DNA of 64,000 nt from contig NW_003314262.1 in assembly GCF_000143415.4 (NCBI RefSeq), positions 4,040,021 to 4,104,020 of the forward strand, written 5' to 3'. The notes beneath the pieces are model-generated. The model did no database searches, was not told the origin of the DNA, and saw nothing but the letters and a program-made list of their open reading frames with translations. Below are positions 33,168-43,772 of the stretch, one piece after another. This DNA is from Selaginella moellendorffii. Lineage: Eukaryota > Streptophyta > Lycopodiopsida > Selaginellales > Selaginellaceae. Numbering within the stretch: the stretch's first letter is position 1; every line of letters starts with the position of its first letter. The position numbers were made by a program, and so were the translations under genes.

Positions 33168-34412
33168 TAGTTATGTGCATATTTGATGCTGTGTCCAGCG
33201 AGATTACGTCTTGATCCTGCTGCTGAACAAACACAGGTTCTAGAATAGCTCTTACCATGAGAACTCTTGACTCCTTTGTATATTCTTTCTCCCCAATCCT
33301 CAAGGATGCCCTACTAACCTGTCTCGGCATTCTCAAGCATAGTGTCCAACCCACTTACAATAATTGCACTCACCTTTACGCTCGCATGAGTTGTTGTCTC
33401 CAACATTGCTAGCCTTGAAACTGCTCACAGTGTTGCTCACACCAGCCTGCTGCCAGAAAATTCTTTGTTTGCTTTGAGTTGACAAACAAAGTTGTGGTTG
33501 TGGTTGTATCTGTGGGTGTTTGGTCTTCAGCTGGTTCTTCTTCATTGATAAGAGCTGCTTGCATTTCAATGAAGGTTTTCATTGAGTTCTTGAGCATAGT
33601 CTTCAATGATTTGAATTCTGGGCGAACCAAAGCATTGAGAAGAATTGCTCGCTTATCATTCTTGGTGACTGTTTCACCTAGACTTGACAGCTGGGAGAGC
33701 ACCAACTTCAGCCTTCCTAAAAAAGCTGCTGGAGTCTTGTCCGCTACCATTTTTAAGCCAAAAAGTTTAGACTTTAACTCAACCTTTGAAATCTCTAGGC
33801 TGGCTTGGTTCTAAATACATTCTTCAAGGCTGTCCAATTCTCTTTTGCGGTCTTTGTGATATCCAGGTGGTGGTGGTGCAATTTGCTCAAGCCAATCCCC
33901 ATGGTGGAGACTGCCTTATCATTTCTGACCTGCCATTCGTCTTCATCGCTTGCTGCTACTTAATCTCTGTCCCCTGGACAGCTCGGAGACAGTTGTCCCG
34001 GAGAAAGAGGAATGAAATCTCTTTCACCCAATTCTCAAAATCCATGCCTGTAAAGAAAGGGATTGCTATTGCCTTAGTTGTGGTCATTTCTTCTACAATT
34101 CCAGCACGCTCTAACCCTGATCTTGACTGAATTTTTCTACAGCACGGATTTTTCCATTCCTCTTCTTCTGCTGCAGTCAAGCAGTCATGCGATCTAGAGT
34201 CGTGTAGCCTTGCTGCTCGCTGCGTGGTCTTATTTTGCCCATGAGATCATCGTTTGCTCCAATACCATTACCACTTTATCATTTTCTCCATGTAAATATA
34301 TACAAGTCTTGTGTCCGCTCATTTCAGCGTCCACATGAATCTCTTGCCACCTTGGATTAGACTCCAGGCTGGCTATCTACATCCCATGGCCCCTCATGTT
34401 CGACTTTGTCCC
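33168..34412 (-). mobile_element. Ty1/copia fragment, right arm of an inverted pair
   Basis: The same fragment as the left arm, inverted and more intact. On the minus strand: primer-site-like TGGTATTGGAGC (about 34267-34256), gag start MDFENWVKEISFLFLRDN, a gag core FLGRLKLVLSQLSSLGETV, a CCHC knuckle CNYCKWVGHYA-EC, and the protease start ISLDTASNMHIT. It stops at the same point as the left arm. It keeps gag segments deleted from the left arm but is also interrupted by a few stops. Confidence 0.7.
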
Positions 34413-34710
34413 TGGGTACAAAGATCTCCGAATGACAGCTCCGGATTTGTTCGAGATTAAAGAGGTTTCAACTTGAAGAAGTGAAACGTATTTCTCTTCT
34501 ATTTCTCGCTTGATTCCTCAGCTTTCATTGTTGTAGCATAAACATCGATGTCATTTTCTTAACGCTTTGGTGATGGTGACTATAGCGGGGAGGCCCAGCA
34601 GAGCGGCAGAGAGAGCGGCCGAACGAAAGGGGAGGGTTTCGCGCTAAATCCGGTTGGCCAGCAAAAGGTCAGATACTTTTGGTTTCTGTGACGATCAAAT
34701 TTGTTATCGT
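34413..34710 (+). other. short spacer before the acidic-protein gene
   Basis: 298 bases. The first part resumes F-box/LRR-like sequence (WPLMFDFVPGYKDLRMTAPDL in one frame), as expected if the copia pair was inserted into that fragment. An open frame with no ATG runs from 34654 into the next gene, so an unseen upstream exon is possible. Confidence 0.35.
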
Positions 34711-36021
34711 ATGGCCAAGGACCTCTTACAGCTCGCTCAGCCACTGCTTGATGTCCAGCCAGGATCATGCAGTGAAAAGTTTGGCGGTGATTCAAAGAGA
34801 ATCAGTAAGGACGTCGCCATGTTTTTGCTCAAGAGGATGGCTTTCCAGATGGAGGTGTCGGGGAATGCCTTCTCTAGCAGGGACGATCCGGCGTGGACAG
34901 AGTTGGGATACAGGCCGATAGTCAGTCACTTCCTCGGGGCATTCACGTCTCTGGCTCTAAAGTTTGGGGAGCGCCTCGAAGAAGAAGAGGAAGAGGAAGA
35001 GCGCTACAATGATCCGCGTGTTGATTCGTTCCAGGATGACAAGAGTGTCGGAGAGTTTGCGAAGTGGTTATCGCTGGAGCTGGCTAACCGGGCTGAAGAG
35101 CAAGGGAACGACGAGGAAGAAGAAGGAGAAAACGAAGTAGAAGACGAGGAAGAAAAGGATGGCGATGGTGGCGAGGGTGACAAAGACGATGAAGAAGATG
35201 AAGATGGTGAAGCTCACAGTGGCCGTGACTTGTCCGAGTACTTTCCTCTAGATGAGCAAGCCAAGAGTTTCACGAACGAAGCAGTCCTCCTCCGGATGTA
35301 TGGACGTGACCACGCCATCAACCAGCACATCACTCTGGGAGTTTTGGGTGGAAGAGGCGCGGATGAATGGCCGGACGATGCCTTCGAGATGTTCTACTAC
35401 GGGTGCGCCGCCGCGATGCGCAACATACGAGCAGGAAGGATGGACAAGATCCCGTGCATAGCCGTTGGACTCAAATGGTGGGCTTCGGGAGAGATCGATC
35501 CGGTGGGCTTCGTCCGGGTCACCGCCAAGTACAAGATCACGAGCTCAAGCGCCGCAGCGTTCAAGTCCCACGTCGAACAGAAGTGCGAGTGTCTGGAGCT
35601 GCGAGGCCAAGGCCGCAGAGCCCGCAAGCTTAGGCGAAAGTATCTCCAAAAGAGCGATGGAGCGCTCATCGCTGCTCTCGAGGCGCGAGTTCGCGCAAGA
35701 ACAGCCGAGGCCGCCATGAATCTCGACGAGAAATCTTTCCAAGAGGTGGAGCATCGCTACAAGTCCAGTGCATTCGCAGCCAAGCCATGCAATCTCCTCG
35801 TGGGAGAGGCCACATATCCGCCCCAATCCTCCACGATGCTGCGGTTTCCACTGGATAGAAACGCAAGGTCTGGCGATGGTGACAAAGACCTGGTGTCGGG
35901 GATGGCAAGGACGCTCTTTGGAGACCGTGTTCTTCGCTGGAGCTTGAGAAGCGTGGGGAAGCTTTCGCGGGAACGCGATCAAGTCACAAGGTTCTTTGCG
36001 AGCTCTCTTGTAGCATCCTAA
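34711..36021 (+). CDS. acidic protein of unknown family, 436 aa
   Basis: Intronless frame from the first ATG (MAKDLLQLAQPLLDVQPGS). Residues about 20-110 are helical and conserved in the local copies (AMFLLKRMAFQMEVSGNAF, GYRPIVSHFLGAF). Residues about 145-190 are a long Glu/Asp run. Then come MYGRDHAINQHITLGVLGGRG, WWASGEIDPVGFVRVTAKYKI and an Arg-rich helix, with a C-terminal conserved block (CNLLVGEATYPPQSS ... FPLDRNARSGDGDKDL). I do not recognise the family or a catalytic motif. Partial decayed copies sit at 36867-38520 and 43365-43590, so it is a locally amplified gene. The acid-rich centre suggests a nuclear or chromatin role, but that is inference. Confidence 0.6.
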   Translation: MAKDLLQLAQPLLDVQPGSCSEKFGGDSKRISKDVAMFLLKRMAFQMEVSGNAFSSRDDPAWTELGYRPIVSHFLGAFTSLALKFGERLEEEEEEEERYNDPRVDSFQDDKSVGEFAKWLSLELANRAEEQGNDEEEEGENEVEDEEEKDGDGGEGDKDDEEDEDGEAHSGRDLSEYFPLDEQAKSFTNEAVLLRMYGRDHAINQHITLGVLGGRGADEWPDDAFEMFYYGCAAAMRNIRAGRMDKIPCIAVGLKWWASGEIDPVGFVRVTAKYKITSSSAAAFKSHVEQKCECLELRGQGRRARKLRRKYLQKSDGALIAALEARVRARTAEAAMNLDEKSFQEVEHRYKSSAFAAKPCNLLVGEATYPPQSSTMLRFPLDRNARSGDGDKDLVSGMARTLFGDRVLRWSLRSVGKLSRERDQVTRFFASSLVAS

Positions 36022-36866
36022 AGAACTTCTTCCATCACTTTCTTCGTTTCAAGAGCTCATCTTCCTCCAATCTAAAATACTCGGGTATTTTTCCAGATGC
36101 CCGCACTGGGCATTTTCTTGAAGCGTTTTCGTACGAATATAGACGACGGCGGGAAAAAAACATAAATTCGTGTTCTTGTGGGAAGCTAATCCAAGTGTTT
36201 GCGCAGAGGAGAAGACGAGAAGCTCAATCCCAGTGATTCCAGAGTGCTCGAGCGAGGTTTTCCATGCGAGCGGCCACAACCTGGGTGGAAAAGCTGGAAG
36301 ATCACTATGATCTGAGCTCTTATCGGGGTCCTACAAATGCTCGATCACGTTCTTGTCTCGCTCGCGTCGATCCTCAGAGCTTGCGAAGAAAAACTCAAAT
36401 CCGGAAGAATGCGCGTGTCGTGGGAAGAAAAGTCCTCTATCTGCAAGCGCTTAAGGAAAATTTGAGACTATGATCGATCGTCCTTGGAGCCTCTCGGCGG
36501 AGAAGGTATTCCCATTCCCGCCGCAAGCCATTGTGTGGGTGTATTCTCTTTACCAGTGCATCCCGGCGCACGCAGCATGGATTCAGAGGATTCTTCTTTG
36601 TTGTGGCATTGGCAGTGTTCGCCGGGAATGCTTCCTCCTGGAGGAGAGGAATAAAAACAGGCAGTTTGCTTGGATTTGCTTGGGTGACAAAGATATGTCA
36701 CTTGGGCTTCATTCATGGTGGCAAAGGATAGAGAAGAATGATGCGGAAGTATCGAGCGAGGACTACATGGCGTCTTTCAGCATTTTTAATACAATGCTCT
36801 TGCCGTTACCTTCGGTCTTAGCAAGTAGTGGATATTATGTAAGGATGCTGGCCTGCATTTACCTCC
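36022..36866. other. spacer with duplicated flank and a weak ORF
   Basis: 36022-36330 resembles 38500-38740 (for example GGAAGATCACTATGATCTGA), so the region downstream of the 436-aa gene was duplicated with it. From 36470 to 36913 an open frame of 147 aa and an overlapping one with a hydrophobic stretch (GFRGFFFVVALAVFAGNASSW) exist but show no gene architecture I can trust. Confidence 0.35.
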
Positions 36867-38520
36867 ATGTTTTTGCTCAAGAGGATGGCTTTACAGATGG
36901 AGGTGTCAGGTAATGTCTTGAGGATCCGGCGCGGACAGTGGGATACCGGCCGATTGTCGGTCACTTGCTTACGGCATTCAGGCTCCAAAGTTTGGGGACC
37001 GCCTCGAAGAAAAAGAAGGAAGAGGAAGAGTTCTACGATTATCCGCGTGTTGATTCGTTCAAGGATGACAAGAGCGTTGGAAAGTTTGCAAAGTGGTTAT
37101 CGGTGGAGCTGGATGATCGAAGTGAAGAGCAAGGAAAGGAGAAGTTTGCAAGAATGTCCAGTGAGAAAACGAAGAAGCAGATGATGAAGAGAAGGATGGT
37201 GATGCTGGCGAGGGTGATTCATGGTTAGTTTTGACCGTTCCAAACACCGACTGGCCGACTGCTTGACTATGGTTATCAACCGGTTGTGAAAATGCCGAAT
37301 GGCTGAACGGTTCGCAAATTTTTTTTGATAAAAAAATTAAATTTTTTTAGTAAAACCACAAACCAAAGCATTAAAACCAAACCAAACCAAAGCATTAGAT
37401 TAAACCAAACTAACTACTACTCATCTTTTTCAACATTTTCAGTAAGTTTTTCGACATTTCTAGCATCTTCCCCAACAATCACATTTTTATTTGAAAGATC
37501 TTCTTCAGCTAAATCTTCTATACCAAGAGATTCAAACCTAACTTGCATTGCTATGAATTGCTAGAATCAAATCTCTGAAATCACTCGAATCGTAATTTCC
37601 ATTTTAGGGCAAAAATTTCAAGCGTCACGGACTGGGTGATTTGATTTGCGAGGCCTCAGTGAGCTGCTCTGCGCTCAATCGAAAGCAGAGGCTGGAGAGT
37701 GTCGCCTTGTAGAGCTTGGTACGCACGCAGCTCCTATAGGCTATAGCCCTCTTCATCAGATTCTATTTAGGCTAGCTAGGCTGGGCATTCGTGGATGGAA
37801 TCCGATGGATGGATCTCTTCATAGCAGCAGGAGAATAGCAAAGCAGTGGAGATGCAGTGGCGATGGCGATAGCCGCAGCAGCATCAAAAATCTAGCGCGA
37901 TCACCATTTTTTTTCCCAAACGGAATCACCGAACGGAACTGTCCAACCGTGTTCGGCTGACCTTGTTCGGCTGACCGCGTTCGGCAGCGGTCGGGATTTC
38001 GGCCGAACGCGGTCAGGTTGGTGACTAAGAAGATGGTGAAGCTCAGTGGCCGTGACTTGTCCGAGTAAGAGTTTCACGAACGAGGGAGTCCTCCTCTGGA
38101 GCAGATCACGAGATCAAGCGCATCAGCGTTCAAGTCCCACGTCGAAAGGAAGTGTGAGTGGCTGGAGATGCAAGGCCAAGGTCGCAGAGCCCGCAAGCTT
38201 CGGCGAGATCTCCAAAAGAGCGATAGAGCGCTCCTGGTGTCGAGGCGCGAGTACGCGCAAGAACAGCCGAGGCCGCCTCTCCCACGACGAGATTGCATGG
38301 CTTCGCTGCAAATGTGCTAGACTTCTACCTCTTGAAAAGATTTCTCGTCAAAATTCATGGCCTCGTACCCACCTCAATCCTCCACGATGCTGCGGGTTTC
38401 CACTGGACATTAACGCGAGGTCTGGCGATGGTGACAAAGTCCTTGTGTCCGGGATGGCAAGGACGCTCTTTGGAGACCGTGTTCTTCGAGAAGCGTGTAT
38501 CTTAAAGAACTTCCATCCTC
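36867..38520 (+). pseudogene. decayed copy of the acidic 436-aa gene, split by an insertion
   Basis: The 5' part (36867-37227) carries MFLLKRMALQMEVSGN, GYRPIVGHL and the acidic region in shifting frames. The 3' part (38028-38520) carries the SGRDLSEY site, KSHVERKCEWLEMQGQGRRARKL, a block like PPQSSTMLR, and the final LFGDRV, again frameshifted. Between them lies an insertion of about 800 bases at 37228-38027, whose right end is rich in GTTCGGCTGACC-type motifs. No intact protein is possible. Confidence 0.75.
37228..38027. mobile_element. insertion of unknown type inside the acidic-gene pseudogene
   Basis: About 800 bases absent from the intact copy at the matching place (around GGCGAGGGTGAC, 35170-35185). 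The left end reads TTCATGGTTAG and the right end CAGGTT, both next to GGTGA, so a 5-base duplication GGTGA is possible. Both ends carry ACCG/CGGT-rich text with repeated GTTCGGC. No transposase is encoded, so it may be a non-autonomous DNA transposon or a foreign filler. Confidence 0.45.
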
Positions 38521-39109
38521 GTTTCAAAAAGGCATTTAGCCAGGGGCATTTGAAGCGTTTCCGTATACGGCCGGTAATAAGCTCGAGAATCCTGCAGCTC
38601 TCGAAACACCTTGAAGAGCGAATAAAGTGGTCGAGAAACGATGAAGTGTTTTAGCTGGAGCGTGTTTCTGTGTGGAATGCAAGGAAAAGATGGAAGATCA
38701 CTATGATCTGAACTCTATCGCTGTTCTACAAGCTAAAACAAAGAAAGTGGAAAAGCCCTTAATCGGGGGAGCTGGAATAAAGAATACTCTTGCACACTGA
38801 GCATTAGAGTATTTTGAAGGATCTATATGTTACAAAAATTTGGCGTTTACATGAAGAACGAGCTTTTCCCGCTCTGCCTATATAGACTGCCCAACATATA
38901 TTCTTCAAACTTCGACTTTGCAAAACTACAAGCATCATCCGAGAATTTGTGAAAAGATCACTAAAAAGGAAAACAGGCGTTCCAGAGCATCAAATTTACC
39001 AAGCCATCTGATGCTGAGCGAGCTTTAGAAGTACTCACGCCTGACTCAGAGACCCAGACGTGGACTCAGACCTCTCCTTCTTTACTGTAATCTATATTTC
39101 AGCCTTCAA
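38521..39109. other. spacer; possible last exon of the next minus-strand gene
   Basis: No independent gene. On the minus strand an acceptor-like GAGTCAG near 39042 begins a short frame (GVSTSKARSASDGLVNLM) that joins in frame to an alternative donor inside the last exon of the gene at 39110-40718. The rest (38521-38990) is duplicated flank of the acidic gene and unremarkable sequence. Confidence 0.35.
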
Positions 39110-40718
39110 TTAAAAACCAGAAACTAGAATCATACCTGTTGATGGCATCCTGGAATACGTTGCTGACAAAGAAGACGAAAAGTAATCAATAGTCTGCTTA
39201 ATGGAGGCTTCCCGCTTCGCATGATTGTCTTCGATGTCGGCTGATGTTAATGTAAGTGCCCGGTCTCCAATAAACGTGCGGATCAAAGAAGTGAAGAACA
39301 GCAAGCCACCTTCATCGATAGGTTTGTCTGGATTTACAGGAAGGGTCATCTCCTGAAAACATAAACATACATGCATAAACAAGTAGAGCAATTGAAATAC
39401 ATGCTAACCGTGGCACAGAAGTCTAAACTTCCAAGCACATATTCATCGTCTGGAAATTGATTAAGACGGAAATACTGTTCAGAGAGAATCCGTGTGAAAT
39501 CTCTCAACCTGGACTCCAAATCTTCCAAAGATGCCTTCCTCTTGTCTGTAAATCAAATCTGTCAAAATAAATGTAATTTGATTAGTCTAACCTTGAATTG
39601 CCGTGTGAACGTTCAAGATCGTTCCATCTTTAACCGTCACGATACCTTTTGGTCTTAGTACCCCGTAACGCCATCCTATGAAACACAAAACTTAGTTTGT
39701 GTAACCTGAAAGCTCCTCCTTTACCTCCTTTATACCAATGGTGGACGTAAATGGGTCCATATCGCCCCTTTTTCATGTTCAATTTGGCTGCTCGGATAGC
39801 ATAACCAGCACCTTGATCAAGCTTCGTAGGGGTTCCTTTCCAGTCGCACTCGATAATAATCACAGTAACCAGATTGTTTGCTGGATCGAGCAACGTATCG
39901 CGAACCTTTCCCTGAAACAAACCAAAATCAGCACATACTAAGGCTACCAATGTTTTTCTTCCTTGCCTTAAGATCATATCTGTCGAGGCCAACAAAATCA
40001 TTTGGGTCAACCACACGCTCCTGGCCTTCATCCCCTTCGTGTCCAATTTCATCGCTTTCTTGTTCAATAAATTGCACTGCAGAAGTTTCTTCGAAGTCAA
40101 AAGAACAAAACAAAACCAAAAATAACTTACGGTCTTTCAACTGAAGCTGCTCCTTTCCTCCAATAACCACCTGGGAGTCTGTTTCAGAAGATGGCGTCGT
40201 AAGAAGCTTTATATTTTGCAGAATACTGGCGTGTACAATTTGTGTGCCAAGTTCGGTCCTGAACCGCCGGCTAGTTACTGCAACGGGCTCTAGAAGAATA
40301 TCAACCGCTGCCTTGAATGCTGCTTCATCCATCAGCTTTCCATCAGAAACATTATCTGGTGGCATAAACCTCAGCTCCGGAACTTCCCTGATGTCCACAA
40401 ACGGATTGTTTATTTCCAGTAAACGCCTATCATAGCTGCTTTTCTGTAAAAGAACTCTCAAAAACATCTTAGCATGGAAATCGAAACACTCACCTCTGCC
40501 TGAAAAGGGTTGCCGAGATACTTGGCCCGTTTATTTGGTAGATCGTCCCAATCCTCATCTCCCACCTTTCTCTTGGACAGATTCGAAAGCTCTGCTTCCT
40601 TTCGAAGCACACGCTCCCGTAGACTTTCCAGCTCGCGAGATATCTTTTCTGCCTTTCGCTCCTCTGCTTCTTTCTTCCTTGTCTTTGGTACCACGGCCTT
40701 CCTAGCAGCCGCTCGCAT
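39110..40718 (-). CDS. uncharacterised conserved-looking protein, seven exons, about 432 aa
   Basis: Exons 40718-40494, 40443-40131, 40076-39967, 39911-39725, 39675-39592, 39545-39409 and 39352-39110. The third intron has a GC donor (CTTAAG|GCAAGG). N-terminal basic coiled coil (KKEAEERKAEKISRELESL), then NPFVDIREVPELRFMPPD and GLDRYDLKGKVRDTLL; a beta-rich region with RYGPIYVHHWYKGGGWRYGV and VTVKDGTILNVHTAIQ; and a C-terminal helical region. A later donor in the last exon (CATCAACAG|GTATG) could instead join a short exon near 39040. I cannot name the family. No membrane segment or transit peptide is seen. The start is the ATG of MRAAARK; the frame runs upstream without another ATG. Confidence 0.65.
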
Positions 40719-41581
40719 CGTGCTACACTTGAGATGAGCAGCAGAAACCAATCGATAACCGGGCCGGTCCAGCCCTCAGAGCAATTGATGATTCTCGAGA
40801 CGCAAAACTACAAACCACCAAAACCCTAATGAGATTTTAGGGTTTAGCTAAACCTCCTTTTCTCAACGCTCTAGGGTCTAATCAAAAGGAAAACATAAGC
40901 AAAATATTCTATTTGTCAATCTGCAGTATAATCCAGATTATAATTAGCATTATTATAATTAGATTATCCAGAGATCAGCAAGGCCTTCGGGTCGGTTTTC
41001 CAAATGATGTCAAAGCCTTCCTTCAGCTTCTTTCCCGTTCGTAAAAATTGTTTCGAAAGTATCTTTGATAATCAAGTGGCAGCCTCACCTGATGGACACA
41101 CATCCATCTCATGACAAGCAAATATTTTCAAGGCAGCAGTATTGCCACAGTGGCTCACACATCTTGTATGCAGATGGGTTCTTCATTTCCCTCTTCTCTT
41201 GTCATGATACAGTCAAGTTTACATTACACTTCTGCTCGTTTGCCAATTTTTTGCGCGAGTATGAAGACTTCATACCTTAACGCGATTAGATTAAGTTAAT
41301 GTTTTAGACAAAAGAGCATCCCCGTGTACGAATTCGATTGCAAAACGAAACGAAAGTTCTAAAGTATTATACACCTTGCATTTTCTCGAGGAGAAGTTTT
41401 ACCTTCGGCCTCTTTCACCGCACAAGGCATGCGACACATACAGTGGACACGAGCCGAGCCGGGAACTAGTTTTTGCCACGTACGGGCCTTATACAGTATA
41501 AATATCTGCCATCTCAAATGTAAAGAAAGTAGTTCATTTGCACAGTTTATTTTTTCCTAGCTAGCTCGCAGCTCAAAAACA
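40719..41581 (+). promoter_or_regulatory. intergenic region with the ELIP promoter (TATA box at 41497-41504)
   Basis: 863 bases without coding signs. Its left side carries the divergent promoter of the minus-strand gene, with a telomere-like box near 40834-40846. On the right, a clear TATAAATA lies 78 bases before the ELIP start, and an ACGT core (GCCACGTACG, about 41475) lies above it, fitting a light-regulated promoter. The rest is AT-rich filler. Confidence 0.6.
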
Positions 41582-42314
41582 ATGGCACTCGTCTCAGGCA
41601 GCAGCATCGCAACTCTCTCTTCTTCCTCTCTCATCTCCAACAAGCTCCACCTCCAATCCCAATTGCCCACGAGCTCCAGCTCGCGAAATCTAGTAGTGAG
41701 AGCGTCCTCGAACAAATCCAGGGATGGTGGCGATGGCGGGATCAGTGGCATCCTCGACGACACCAAGAAGGAGGTCACCCGCGAGGAAGTTCTCAAGAAC
41801 CAGGCCGAGAACGAGTCGGAGAAGCGCTCAGTGTTTGGCGCCGTGCCATCGTCCGGATCGCTCTATCCCAGGCCAGAGGTTGAGAGGCGACCAGAGACTG
41901 GCGATCGATCATTCCCCAGCTTGATGGCGTTCGATGGAGCCGGCCCAGAAACGATTAATGGAAGACTGGTAAGAGATTCTTCGCGTTTTTGCAAGCAACT
42001 AACGTGAACTTGACAAGCAGGCAATGATTGGATTGGTGTGGGCATTCGCGGTGGAGCGAATGACGGGACAAACGGTGGCGGAGCAGCTCTACTCGCCGGG
42101 GAGCACTGGTCTTTTCCATTTCTTGGCAGTGGCACAGCTATTCGCGTACGCGTCGCTGGTGCCCATGTTTAAGGGCGAGAGCCCCGACAGTAGATCAATT
42201 GGGCCGTTTAGAGCCATGGCGGAGCGCTGGAACGGGCGAACAGCGATGCTTGGATTCCTTGCTTTGGTGATCACCGAGTTTTTCACCAAGACTCCAGTGT
42301 TCCACATGATGTAA
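41582..42314 (+). CDS. ELIP: early light-induced protein (ELIP), chlorophyll-binding
   Basis: Two exons, 41582-41968 and 42021-42314; 226 aa. The first 40 residues are Ser-rich with one Arg, a plastid transit peptide. Residues 41-125 are a disordered linker. Three membrane helices follow: helix 1 with the chlorophyll ligand motif ETINGRLAMIG...ER, helix 2 (LFHFLAVAQLFAYASLVPMF), and helix 3 with AERWNGRTAMLGFLALV, the mirror of helix 1. ELIPs sit in thylakoids, bind pigments during light stress and protect photosystems. Length and motifs are standard. TATA box and ACGT motif upstream support its own regulated promoter. Confidence 0.93.
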
Positions 42315-43364
42315 ATTTCCCCTCAAAACGTAATTGCCATTCTTTAGCAACTTAAAGCATGTAGTAAAGCCCCCCATGGTTGGACCATGTAAACGTCCGC
42401 CAATGAGAGCAGTAGATCTCAGTTTCAGACTGTCTTCTTGACAATGTAAAAACCAATTATAGTAATCACCAAGACTCCTGATGTCAATTTGTTAATATAG
42501 TGTTGTGTTTAAATCATTCCTGGTCCCAAAACCTTCTCGCACAATTGCTGCTCTTCATGTGGCCAAACTGGTGGCTGCCCCTTGAAAAGAGTAAAGATTC
42601 CATTCTTTTCACCCTGCATCCTCTTCCATTTAGCCTTGGCAAGCTTCTTACCTTCATTTACCTGTGTTATTAGCAAAAGTAAAACCATCATCAGTCCTTA
42701 GAATTCAATTTGGACTAGAGATTCTTTAATGTACTTTGTCAATTCTTATATTTGTGGCTTGGGATTTGCCACTGGTGCCTTCTTGTTGTCATTCGGCTTT
42801 TTCTGCTGCTCCTTCATGTATACTGCAAACAGCATAACATCTTCCTTTTCCTCTGCTCAAGAATCTTTCCCCACAAATTTTTGCTGATCTTGCTCTTCCT
42901 TTGCTGACTCTTCAGCAACTACCAAATGATTCATTGATCCTTTCTAAAGCAATGGGCAATTCTTGGCTCAGTGATCATCAACTACACAACTACAGCATTT
43001 TTCAGATTTTTGGCATAAAACAAATTTTCTATTTCCATAACTTTTTACCAAAAAATTACTCAAATATCCTCACCTGATTGAGAGCTTCTCTTAACTCATA
43101 TCGTCCAGCTTGGAACAAGAGACGTTTCCCATGGCTTCCGAAGTTCGAATGCATCCCTGAGTACGAAGATCTGCCAACGTACAGTAAATGGTGACCTTAT
43201 GGCAGATGTGCTTGTAGCTCTAGATCAATATGGGATTGCTCATCGTCTACATGATCATCATAGGTAAAGTCACTTTTTCTCTCACATCTACTCTCCTTTG
43301 GAACCATTCTTTTTTTGTTCTCGAGCATGTGTTTCACCTTTGTTCCGTCCCCGTGCCTTCCAGG
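42315..43364 (-). mobile_element. degenerate retroelement gag fragment with CCHC knuckle
   Basis: On the minus strand, about 43010-42509, broken frames include a CCHC zinc knuckle with an in-frame stop (C-C-S-C, then H and C spaced CX2CX4HX4C, at about 42995-42955) and later NEGKKLAKAKWKRMQGEKNG (42650-42600). This is the usual form of a decayed LTR-element gag. From 43060 to 43364 are scraps of F-box-like sequence (RFPWLPKFECIPEYEDL in one frame). No intact gene. Confidence 0.45.
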
Positions 43365-43770
43365 TGGTGCCATGCGATCTCATAGTGGGAGAGGCTATAT
43401 ATCTGCCTCAATGCTCCGGTTTTCCACTGGATAGAAACGCAAGGTTCGGCGATGGCGGCAAAGAGGATGGCAAGACCATATTGTGTTGGAGGCCGTGTTC
43501 TTCGCTGGAGCTGAGAAGCGTGGAAAAGCTCTCGCGTGGCCATGGTGAAGCGACAAGAATCTTTGTGAGCTCTCACTTATTTTCTTCGTTTCAAGCTTCG
43601 TGGAAGTTAGGACCCAAAAGACGCATCACCGACATCCCACCTTCCCGGCAGTCCCTAGTGAACGAGAAATATTTCGTTGTGGAGCTCCATGATCTCTTCA
43701 ATCCAGGCCGCCGCTCGCTGGAGCTAAAGCTACCGATAGGCCGCATTGCTCCACAAAGTCTAGGGTTCTT
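43365..43770. pseudogene. chimeric duplicate of two local genes
   Basis: 43365-43590 (plus) matches the C-terminal block of the acidic 436-aa gene (CDLIVGEAIYLPQCS, then FPLDRNARFGDGG and LRSVEKLSRGHGE). 43600-43770 (minus) matches the 5' part of the coiled-coil gene (ERRPGLKRSWSSTTKYFS, compare ERRPGLKGSWSSTAKNFS). Both pieces are frameshifted. Next to each other here, they are about 4 kb apart at 30.6-36 kb, so this is a rearranged copy. Confidence 0.7.
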
Positions 43771-43772
43771 TT

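Noticed and set aside
36470-36913. 147-aa ORF with hydrophobic stretches
   Set aside because: No conserved motif, poor start context and overlap with the pseudogene start; insufficient for a gene call.
39630-40100. 156-aa minus-strand ORF
   Set aside because: It reads through two introns in a different frame from the exons that make a coherent protein.
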